A model generated the notes under the pieces. It saw nothing but the letters and a program-made list of their open reading frames with translations, ran no database searches and was not told the DNA's origin. The translations under genes were made by a program, and so were the position numbers. This document shows positions 1-9,458 of a stretch of 64,000 nt of DNA, in pieces. Source of the stretch: Takakia lepidozioides (lineage: Eukaryota; Streptophyta; Takakiopsida; Takakiales; Takakiaceae); NCBI GenBank assembly GCA_030704615.1, contig CM060733.1, forward strand, positions 75,428,907-75,492,906. The letters are read 5' to 3'. Positions within the stretch are counted from its first letter, which is position 1. Every line of letters starts with the position of its first letter.

Positions 1-523
1 CTTCGCCCCTTCCCCCATCATTTGCTCATAGGTCTCCAAAGCCTCCATCCCACGTCCCTGCTGTGTATACCTTGCAAGCATTGCACTCCACGACACCACA
101 TCTCGTTCAGCCATAGTGTTGAACACTCCCTTTTGCATCCTCGATGCACCCACATTTTGCAAACCTGTCCACCAGGGTCTTGTTCAGAATGACATTTGGT
201 ACAATTCCAGCTTTGATGATATCCCCATGCACCTCTTTCCCCTTCTCTAGGGCTGCCAGGCTTGCTCAAGCATTGCAAATGCACACAAGCATGATGTGGC
301 CAGGCTTCACCCCTTCCCCCATCATTTGCTCATAGGTCTCCAAAGCCTCCATCCCACGTCCCTGTTGTGCGTATCCTGCAAACATCGCACTCCACGACAC
401 CACATCTCGTTCAGCCATAGTGTTGAACACTCCCTTGGCATCCTTGATGCACCCACATTTGGCATACATGTCCACCAGGGCAGGGGCAGTGCTCAGAATG
501 ACATCTGGTAATCTGACAGACAT
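1..523 (-). pseudogene. PPR repeat protein fragment, tandem units, frameshifted
   Basis: Minus-strand translation gives PPR motifs of the PLS class, such as VDMYAKCGCIKDAKGVF followed by MAERDVVSWSAMFAGYAQ. Two copies of one unit lie 304 bp apart, one near 1-175 and one near 305-480. That equals one 101-codon PPR triplet plus a single-base insertion: cccttttgc in one copy against cccttggc in the other. The insertion breaks the frame of the window-edge copy, and a stop follows. The fragment runs off the window start, so the rest of the gene is unseen. It has no start codon or tail domain here. It is closely related to the PPR ORF at 9459-12068. It is probably a dead duplicate, though it could be the decayed end of a gene outside the window. 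Confidence 0.8.
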
Positions 524-650
524 TCACCTTTTAGAATTGTTCCAGCAAACACCCCAACCCTACTGACTTAGAGGCTGTAGTGTCCAAAGCCATGTCCGTT
601 TCCAGAAAATTGTCTGATGAAAATGAAGTTAGGCAGAAAACTTCCCTGGA

Positions 651-800
651 CTTGTTTTCAGTCTGTGACATGGGGGAGGACATCATGGATGACCTCAAGG
701 GTCTACCCACTCTCGACACCAGACTGAAATTTAAACACATGGCATGAATCCTACCTTTGAATAGCAAACAGAAGCAGAGAGGAAAAGGAGAGTGCAATTG
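651..800 (+). mobile_element. Short LINE-like fragment, diverged copy of 56038-56190
   Basis: The stretch starting ttttcagtctgtgacatg is clearly related to 56038-56190, with the same order of blocks ([21 protein letters not shown] in translation). This copy has an in-frame stop and stops before the Cys/His cluster seen in the other copy. It is a dispersed repeat remnant with no intact gene. Confidence 0.55.
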
Positions 801-2436
801 CACCCAACTCAACTTATCACACTAGTTCCTATGGTCAATTGCATCTGCTACTCTCTGTAATCTGACAGGCATTCACATTTTTGCCTCGGTTGTCCCACCA
901 TTTACTGGGGTCAGAAAAGTATTCATCCCACAACTTCTCCTCATATCTGTTACCTGTTTTTGGATACTTTCCTGTTGTCACATTGGCAGTATCATGTCAA
1001 AGTCACTCCAAACAAGATTCACTCAACCAGCTAACTTGCAGAATTCAACATGGAAATTTAGGGCCGATTCTGATAAAAAGGAAAAACAGGGTGAAATGTG
1101 TTGAAGAAGGTGCCTTCATTAGCAGTGCTTGATTTATCCATTATGTCGCTACTGCTGCGGCTTCCAGTTGACCATGTGTTTCTTGTAGCTATCCTTCCAC
1201 TCATAGGTAATCTCGAGCTTGAAATCCGGGCCTCTTGAATGAATCTGGATCCACAATCTATCCCTACACTCCTTCAACTATCCATGCATGTGTACAAATC
1301 GTGAATATATCCCACGCCTTGCTGCAGCTAGCAGCTGACACTGACGCCCTAACCCTACCTACAGTAATATGTCAAAATCACCCCAAAACCACCATAGATC
1401 CACCAACAACTTCTCCTTATCTACGTTATCTGTTTCTGGATACTTTCTTGCTGCTACATCGGCAGTAACTTGACAAAGTCACTCCTAACCACCACAGATC
1501 CACCCAACGAGCTAACTTACAGAATTCAATATGCATCTCAGGGCCGAGTCTGATGAGAGGGTAAAATAGACAGAAATAGGTTGAAGAAGAAGGTGCCCTC
1601 ACCACATTGTCGACCTTGACCTTTGTGTCATGACCCATGGAGGATTTGACCGACCATCAACCCAAAATGACCTCTTATGTGTGCTACTTGTGTCTATAGT
1701 CAGGTAATGTCAGATTGGTCCATGAGAACCACCACGGTGCAGCTGAGTGAGCAGAGATGGGGGCTGCTATTTCATGAGCCATGAGCGGCATGAGCCATGA
1801 GCAGAGTCGTAAGTGTCGAAAAAAACATGAGTAGGACTATTTTCCGGAAATGAGTGTCCGCGGGAATAGGGTTTAGGGTGTCACGGTCATAGGGGGAGAA
1901 GGACCTCCCGATGAAGGAGGTTCGGCAATGTTTTTCTTTGAACTCTACTACTTGTCCCATTGTCCATAAACTATATCTAGTATTGCCCGTTGGCCTCATA
2001 TCCACATTTGGATATCCCTTGGTTCGGGAAGCCTGTGCAGTGCTGCTAGCTCAGGATCTACATCCTCTAGTGTGTGTTCTACTGGCTGATTCCTAAGTTC
2101 AGATTCGTTGTCTGAAATGGACTGATCGGACATGACTGGTGTGGTTTATAGCATCATGACCAGCATCAATCCAAGTGTTTTGGTCATGACATAGGATCCA
2201 GGCCTTTGCATAAGTCAATCCACCAGTGTGCACAATACGAATCGCTATATCTCCTGACATATAGTAAAAAGACAGCGGATTCAAACCTCAAGTGAGATGC
2301 AACCAAAGCTTTCTATACGTAAAACCAAGTCACTTATGTCTTGCCCTTGAGTTGTATGGTTAGAATGTGCATCCATTGTGCTACCAAATCGCCAGCTCTC
2401 TCTTGCGCCGGCTTGAACTTGAAATGGCCGCGATCA
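801..2436. other. No gene seen; contains an imperfect direct repeat
   Basis: I see no convincing coding region here. The region holds two diverged direct copies, about 931-1113 and 1407-1597, reported separately. Between 1770 and 2290 there are only short ORFs without recognisable domains. By position this could be internal sequence of the LTR retroelement whose primer-binding site lies at 2437-2451, but no gag or pol motif was recognised. Confidence 0.4.
931..1597. repeat. Imperfect direct repeat, two copies of about 185 bp
   Basis: Copy 1 (about 931-1113) and copy 2 (about 1407-1597) share the same series of blocks: caacttctcc, ggatactttc, gacaaagtcac or gtcaaagtcac, gctaactt, cagaattcaa, agggccga and gaagaaggtgcc. 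The offset is about 476 bp and the copies differ by many substitutions and small indels. The cause (segmental duplication or two insertions of one element) is not visible. Confidence 0.7.
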
Positions 2437-2451
2437 GCAACTCTGATACCA
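2437..2451 (-). other. Putative LTR-retrotransposon primer-binding site (initiator tRNA-Met)
   Basis: On the minus strand this reads TGGTATCAGAGTTGC. Its first 11 bases match the complement of the plant initiator methionine tRNA 3' end, the usual copia-type primer-binding site. Just upstream on the minus strand is CCCCCA followed by a short T run, which would suit an LTR ending in CA. Downstream on the minus strand there is an ATG at about 2374-2376 that opens a short reading frame. The LTR itself would lie at about 2456 and above. Its outer end, a partner LTR and gag/pol domains were not identified, so the element is at best a remnant. Confidence 0.5.
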
Positions 2452-2456
2452 AAAAT

Positions 2457-3547
2457 GGGGGCCTTGTTTCACCACCCGGGGTAAATCTATCCGTTCCCTC
2501 TTGATCAGACAACCTGTCAGTCCAGTTTCGATGCTACATGAGCCGCAGCGGAAGCAGGAAAACATCATGACACCTAGACCAGACTGTTATGCTACTTGTT
2601 CGTTTGTTTGACATCATGTCACCATCCTGTCTTTGGTATGACAAATGCTCAGAAAAGATATCTTGACCCCTTGTAGGGCGTCTGCCTGCAGCACCCGCAC
2701 TCTGTTATCTCGTTTGCATGGTTCACCATGTGCACGGGTAGTCACTTAACTCACATTCTATCCATCCTTCCTGGCAGTGATCCTTGGCTACTTTGCTTAC
2801 TTGCACGATCTATCCCTCAACGCATACTACCCAACTTTCTATTTCCATCTTTCATCTCGATCTGGCGTTTACAGGGCCTACCCAGATCAGTTCTACTTGC
2901 GATCCCGCCGAGCTACCCTCATCTGATCTCTTTGATGTGTACCTTTTCTCTATCCGTGACTATCTCGTGACAACTGCATGGTATCCTGGCGTAATCTCTC
3001 ACAATGATTGTTCTCTCGACACTTGTTGTAGCTCAAACGTTTTCCAGTGTTACTTTCTTGATCGTCTATTTCAACAGTACATGCTCTTCTTTGTAAATCC
3101 AATCTATCTCCTTTATATCACACGGCTCACTATCATGGCCGCTTAGCATCAACATGATCTGTACACTGTACACCCATCTCACTTTAATCACTTTGCTAAA
3201 CCTACTCAGTCTAATCCATGTTTCTTTTGTTCTGTCTCCATCACCTATCCCAAACTTAAAAGTGAAACTTAAGTTCAAAGTGAATCGTCTCTCTTGGAAT
3301 GATCTCCGTCTGCTACCTTGTACCCTACAACAGTCCGTGGAATCGCTTCACTCCCCAAGTTCCTACTTTCTAATCACCGCCCCAACATCTACTAATCAGC
3401 TAAGCCTTCCCAGTTCGTGCCTGCTGACTAAGTTATGGACATGTGGCCCTGATCCACGTCTTGATAAGATCTTACGAGCCCAAAACTTAATTACATGGTT
3501 CGCTTAGTCATGCGCCTTAGTGTCACAAGACGGCGTCCCCTCGTCCG
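2457..3547. other. No gene seen; possible LTR sequence
   Basis: Pyrimidine-rich on the plus strand, with short ORFs that show no family signature. Its position next to the primer-binding site would fit a long terminal repeat on the minus strand, but no second copy of it was found in the window. Confidence 0.3.
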
Positions 3548-3840
3548 TTGATTAGTGTTAGATCAATGGTTTGCATGCTACCAAATTGTGTTCATCCACC
3601 CTGCTCATCCGCTGTTCATCATGTGGCTTCGTGGGATCCATTCTCGTGGGATCCATTTGAGAATTTGGCCGCGCTATGGGATCAAGAACCGGGAAAGTCA
3701 TTTGCGCAGGATGTCCGTGCTGTTGCTTGCATTCGTGTAGACTGGAAAGAGACTGAAGACGCCCGTGTCTTCGTGCCGATCTGCATGGCATGTCAAAACA
3801 TGAAGTGAAAGTGTCGGTGGAAGATGACTACACTAGAGCC
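3548..3840 (+). pseudogene. Small heat-shock protein (HSP20) fragment, frameshifted
   Basis: The plus-strand frame reads WDPFENLAALWDQEPG, then SFAQDVRAVA and RVDWKETEDARVFV. This is the N-terminal arm and first alpha-crystallin strands of plant cytosolic HSP20 proteins (family pattern: WDPF, then RVDWKET..AHVF.ADLPG). After VFV the frame shifts: the next homologous block, DLHGMSKHEVKVSVEDD, is in another frame at about 3777-3827. Similarity then ends and the rest of the alpha-crystallin domain is missing. A 16-bp duplication (gtgggatccatt repeated) lies in the WDPF region. It is a truncated, non-functional copy, possibly captured or inserted next to the retroelement that follows. Confidence 0.7.
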
Positions 3841-4230
3841 CCTAAACAAACTCTCTCTCTCACCCATCGAGTATCCAAAGATTTGCACGATGGAATGTTA
3901 TGCCTATAAAGCTGTACTGGATTGATCTCCCGGCCACGACGCCCAAAAACAGTTGGGAATGATCATCATGTTGCTCTATCATTCTCAGTTCTGACTGATC
4001 TTAGCTACATGCATGCTTGTCCCAGTCATGAGCCCTCCAGGCTCCAGCACATCTAAACTTGTCTCCAAAGTCCCTGCTATCCCTCCCTCTAGAGCAAACA
4101 AGTGTGCAAGTATCAAGAAACCCTAAGGTAGAAGTGAGGAAAGTAGCTGGATGCCTTCGAATCCTCCGGAGTTATGGTAAGAATGGAGCAGTAAGGAGCA
4201 GCGTCTTCGAGAAGCCTTTCATGGAAAGCG

Positions 4231-7200
4231 ATGGCCGATAGCGGGCGGCTAGAGGCGGTAGACACCCCAACCGTGGGTCTAAATGGGACACAACAGCTGT
4301 GCAGGCTGGTGCCGGGCCCGCCCACTCCTCACACACCAGCCTTCAGCGTCATAATGGTGGGCCCTTCTCTGCCACACAAGGTAACCCTAGATGCCAGGGT
4401 GGTCAGCCCCCTTACACTAGGCACATCCGCCAGAGCCATGGTACAGCCAGGGGCAATATTGGTGGTGGGCCCTGTCCCTCCTTTCAAGACAATCCTAGGA
4501 GCAGTAGAAATGGGGCCAAGAGTAGTGCTACACCCTCCCTCTCCGGTCACAACAGCCCTCATCCACGGAGGAGAGGAAGCGTTCCTGATGGTGAACCCTC
4601 CCACTCTACCCAAGGTCACAACTCTACAGGAATGATACCCGACAACCCCAAGCGAGGCACAACAACTCCAAATCAAGGGGCCAGTGCTCCTTCCCCAATT
4701 CGCCTTTCAGGTTCACGGCGGCCTCCCACAAAGCTTACCTCTCCACCTGGCTCGCCACCTCCTTCTAGACAGCGGACAGGTTCACCTGATCAGACCGCCT
4801 GTTCTTTTGCTCCATCTTATCTCCCACCACCAGCACCAAAAATTCTCCACCAGACCGAGTGCCTTGTCCAGGTTGTGGTCGGATGTTTGTCCGTATTAGG
4901 GGGCTTGCGCGTCATCGGCACACGTGTTCTACACTCAATCAGTCTTCTCCGGACAGTCATTTGCCTACCCCGTTAGTAGCTCCTTCTGCCCAGGCATGGC
5001 TTTGGATTGTGACCCTTGATGTTTTGGGAGCATTTCATTTGGGTTTGCCCCGTCCCCGGCTCTATACACGCATCCCAATGGCGCTTCGCAGAGAGGTACA
5101 ACATGCTTTTCGCTTACCCTTGGACCGCCTTGCTCGGGACCCCTATGACATTGTTGCTTGGCACCTTTTTCTGTTTTTTCCTCTACGGTGTCTAGTTTTT
5201 CCTCCACGTGAAACTCGAGAGACGCATGCCCGTCTTCGTAGATTTCTTTCTGGGGACTGGGAAACCTTTCAAGACGAACATTATCTACGTGCACAAGCAC
5301 TTGCGGCGCAAATAGCTCATGATAGCCCACACAGGCAACTCCATCCATCCACATGCGTCTTCGTCAGAGTCTTATGCTAGGCCAGGCATGAGAGTATTCC
5401 CGTGCAGCTCGAGCTCTTGCTCCTCTTACCCCTGCACCGCCTTCGGCTGATACTGTCACAGCTTTGGAGAATCTCTACCCTGGTGCGGACGACATCCTTC
5501 CTTCCTTTGTGGAGGACTTTGAACCTGATGAGGACCTTCAATTGGATCACGATACTTTCATACAAGCATTCACTCGTAGCCCTCACCTTGCAACAGCCGG
5601 TCCGTCTGGTTTGGTGTATGAACACCTCCGTGACTGTCTCAATCCACATGACTCTGCTAGTGGCTTTTCCCAGCTGTTCCAAGTTTGCTCTTTCATTGCG
5701 ATGGGACATATACCTACCCCAGTAGCACGTTTGCTTGGAGCAGCACGGCTCTTGGCCATGTCCAAGAACACAGGTGGGATTCGTCCTATTGCAGTGGGGG
5801 AGGTTCTGTATCGTTTGGTGAGCCGCTCTATCTGCATCCAGTTTCGAGAGGTCTTTTCTTCTCACTTTTCTCCACATCAGTTTGGGGTCGCTACTCCGGG
5901 AGGTTGTGAAGCGGTGGTGCATGGGATTCGGGCTTCCCTTGACCTTCATCCAGACTGGGTCGTCCTTTAGGTGGATGTGACCAACGCCTTCAACACGGTG
6001 TCCAGATCAGCAATATTTCAAGAACTGCGATCAGCCGGTGGCACATGCCATCAATGCATTCCTTTTGTGAGATTGTTTTATGCTTCCTCCACCCCTTTGT
6101 TTTTCAGTCATCACACCCGTACCGGAGATCTTTCTATAATCCAGTCTGAAGTAGGAACCCGTCAGGGCGATCCATTAGGGGGACCTCTTTTTGCTTTTGC
6201 CCACTTCCGAGCCCTAAGTCGCTCATCTGCACAAGCCTTCCAATCCTGTATATTTCCTTCTATTGCTAATGATACCCACATCACTGGCCCTCCTACTGAT
6301 ATCCTTTTGGCTTTCCATCACTTTGCTACCCAACTTCACTATCTTGGGCTCACTATTCAACCTCGCAAATCCACAGTTTGGTCACCCTCTGGCCTGCCTT
6401 CAGATTTTGTGCCCCCTGTCGACTTTCTAGCACCATCTGAGGGTATTCGAGTGTTAGGTGTTCCCTTTGGTAGTACCCCTTACACAACATCTTTCCTCCA
6501 AGACGCTTTGCTACATGATACAAGCCAAATAGAGCTTCTTCCCAAACTAGGCGATATGCAGGTAGCCCATGGCATTCTCACCAAATGATTTTTATAGCGA
6601 CCTTCTGATCTTTTGCGTTGTTCCCCCCCACTCCCCAGTTTGTGGAGCTTCTGTCTTCTTTTCGATACGACTGTTAGGGGGGTTTTTGGTCGTCTATTAG
6701 GCCCAGGTGCTTTTGATAGTGAGCAGGGGCCCTTAGCATGTCGTCAGGCTACCCTCCCGATCTCTTCTGGAGGAGTGGGTTTACTATCCATAGTCGTCAC
6801 TGCCCCTGCTACCTTCCTAGGTAGTTGGTCTTTAGTCGTTCCAGCCTTGGCATCTCGATTTCTGTGTCAGCAACGCACTTTTCACATGGAGGTGGTTGCC
6901 CACATCGACGATGACTCTTTGTCCTTCCAGCAACATCTTCGTTCAGCGCGGGATCTCATCCCAACAGCAGCACGGGCTTGTCTGCCACCCTTTGAGCAGT
7001 TGGTCATTCAAGGTCTGGAGCATTTACAGGATACCATCATGGAACGCGTGCACCAACACTCATTTGCCAACATGCTTTCCGACGCTCCTTCAGATGTACA
7101 TCGGGCCAGACTTCTCTCGTGCGCAGGGCCCGGAGCAGGTGCGTGGCTCACGGTACGACCAACCATTGCACCCTTCCGTATGTCTTCTGCTGTATTTACC

Positions 7201-8070
7201 ACCTCCCTACGAGTTCGACTGGGTCTTCCGCATCCCTTTATGTTAGGACTACAACAATGTGTTTATCGCCATCCTCTCAATTCACTCGGCGTACATCTTC
7301 TTCGTTGCCCCTGCGGTGGAGAACGCACTGCGACCCATGACATCGTCCGGGATGCAGCAGCTGCGGTTGCTCGTGATGCTAGGATACATGTCATTCGAGA
7401 GCAGGTGCACATACTCCCATTGACCCCCAATCACCATTCCACTCGACGACGGGTTGACATTGTTCTCTCACAGGACGGACTGCGTACATTGGCGGACGTT
7501 GTCATCGTTGATCCTTCTAGGCTGGATCTCCTGCCCCGCACAGCCTCATCACAGGCAGTTGCCGCTTCAGTAGCTGCGAAGGGATAGGAGCATGACTATC
7601 GGGCACGTCATTCCACAGACACATTCCTTCCTTTGGCAGTCGAGATCTTTGGTTGTTTGCATCATCAGTTCAACGAGTTCCTTCGCACATGTGCCCATCG
7701 TGCAGTAGAAAACAAAAGCCTTGGAAGCCCATACGCCTCTGTTCTTGTAGCTTTCTTTAGACAACGAATTTATGTTGCTTTGCAAAAGGCTCAAGCTCAA
7801 TCTATTTTACGTCGGGTAGAGGTTGTTGGGGCGGCTTCATCTCGCCTCCCCGCACTCTCTGATCCACCCTCTTACCTGTTGTCTGACCTTTTTCAGGCTG
7901 TAGGTGATACTAGAATAGTTTGATTTCTTTCTTTGTGTTAATATATCTAGCTCTACGAGCTTTGGTTGTTTCCTCTTGGGGACAGTTACACCCATTTGTA
8001 CAGTCACCCCACTTGGGTCTTTTTATAAAGCTATGTAGGGTGTTTTTTTTTTTTTTTTTTTTTACATCCA
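4231..8070 (+). mobile_element. R2-like non-LTR retrotransposon, degenerate
   Basis: The order of parts is: a Pro/Ser/Gly-rich leader (about 4231-4830), a single Cys/His zinc finger (about 4865-4930), a reverse transcriptase (about 5464-6590), a thumb/linker region, a CxC..H cluster followed by an RxVDI..ADVVIVDP block that looks like a restriction-like endonuclease (about 7300-7530), and a conserved C-terminal extension to 7923. This is the architecture of R2-clade, single-ORF LINEs with a restriction-like endonuclease. It is not the APE-bearing L1 layout usual in plants. The 3' end is unclear: a run of about 21 T lies at 8042-8063 and an A-rich tract at about 8398-8425. The 5' limit and target-site duplication were not identified. 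The element is dead. Confidence 0.65.
4859..7923 (+). pseudogene. R2-like ORF: zinc finger, reverse transcriptase, restriction-like endonuclease (inactivated)
   Basis: The zinc finger reads CPGCGRMFVRIRGLARHRHT followed by C, the R2-style Cys-x2-Cys..GL..H pattern. The RT block has VDVTNAFNTVSRSAIF (motif A) and GTRQGDPLGGPLFAFAHF (motif B). The catalytic box, expected to be ADD, reads AND (IANDTHITGP), so one metal-binding Asp is lost. The endonuclease-like part has CPCGGERTATHD, then RRVDIVL and ADVVIVDPSR. In frame 1 there are stops at 5389 (TGA), 5968 (TAG), 6586 (TGA), 6595 (TAG) and 7585 (TAG). The frame also changes near 5325-5350, where the zinc-finger segment passes to the RT segment, and the leader at 4299-4830 is in yet another frame. 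After 7585 a further conserved block continues to 7923. No functional protein can be made. Confidence 0.75.
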
Positions 8071-9458
8071 TCTTGCCATGGTACTCAAGCAACGTCTTAC
8101 TTGATGAATGGATTTCTTCTATGCTCACTGTTCATACGACATCCATCCTGATCCACGTAATGAACCAAGACCTTCATCCTTCTCCTCGCTCATCCACGTC
8201 CATCCTTCTTCACTTACGTTCATTCCATTCCACTGTTCATCCAGTTGCCTCACTTCTTTCTTTGTTATCTCTTTCTCCCGCGCACTCTATACTCTACTTG
8301 CGAAATCCAAGTGTGTTTCTCATCACCTGTTTTCCCCTTACAGTTATTTTTTCCTCACCAATTCAGCAAAATTCTGGCCCTTCCAATGGCCTTCTCTTAA
8401 AAAAATAAAAAATAAGAAGATATAAAATTGTGGTAGATGGCCCACCACAATTCTTTCCCTGTTGTCGGTGAGGTTTTTAATTCGTACCAGAGACCTCACA
8501 AAACACGAGAACCCCGGCAGGTTATGGATCTTTCGCAAATTTGTAGCGCTAGGTCCTGATCTATCTTCACTACAACTTTGCTGCTGCGATAGCCACTTGG
8601 CAGATGTTTGGGTTACATGATGATTGTGTACAAGCTGGTAAACTTCTCATGGTCTTGTAGTTCTTGTATTCGGATCAAGCTATGAGCAATGCACGACTCT
8701 GGCAGGAGTGCTTCCCAAATCGTACACAGTGGTGGGACGACAGGTTTTGTAGGGTGAGTCCAGGAAGGCCTGGCATGGTAATGTGCTTGATTGTAGTCCA
8801 GTTTTTCAATTAATTATAAATTTTCTCTTCTTAGCTGTCGTTACGTTTGGTAATAGTTGTTTCAGCTGTTCCTTGTTATTTGGTAGATTCCAGGTTGTTT
8901 GTAACCTAGACTGTGTGAAGTTCTGGTTACAGGCTATAGCCGCTCAGATGTCCACGGGTGGTTTTCACAGAAAAGTCCAAGATCTGCAGATTTTCTTTGC
9001 AGGCGCACAAAGGATGGCATTTGGATTGAGACTTGGTCAAACCCCCCTTGGCTTGAATTCGCGCAAGCTACCACGAAACATGGTCGAGCACAATCTGGTG
9101 ATGGTTACAATGTCATTGTGCACCATGGAGCTCCACCCAAAGAATTCAAGAGGTATTATATCTATTAATGATTTAAGGTCTCCAACTCAAACAGAGAGTT
9201 ATGTGACTCATTCAACTCAGTTGACCATCTCCAGAATTCCTTCTCAATGAGAGTAAATTATGAAATCCTTAAAGCTTAGAACTTAGGATCTCTCCAGTAT
9301 CCAGAGTTCATTCCCAGATTAGATAACTGGAGTAGGCTTTTTGATAACTATAAGCATGTCCTCATGGAGAGACGCTTCTGTGAGGCATCCAGGGGATTTG
9401 AGATGTATCAGATGAGTTTGACTGGAAAGGTTGTAACTTGCGGTCTGAGTTATGCAAG
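8071..9458. other. No gene seen upstream of the PPR ORF
   Basis: Holds the possible 3' tail of the R2-like element (A-rich tract at about 8398-8425) and otherwise low-complexity or anonymous sequence. A plus-strand ORF at 8783-9250 has no recognisable motif. The stretch just before 9459 would carry the promoter and 5' leader of the PPR ORF, but no clear TATA box or splice acceptor was recognised. Confidence 0.35.

Noticed and set aside
4329-4676. Minus-strand ORF in the R2-like leader
   Set aside because: Low-complexity shadow of the Pro/Gly-rich leader on the plus strand.
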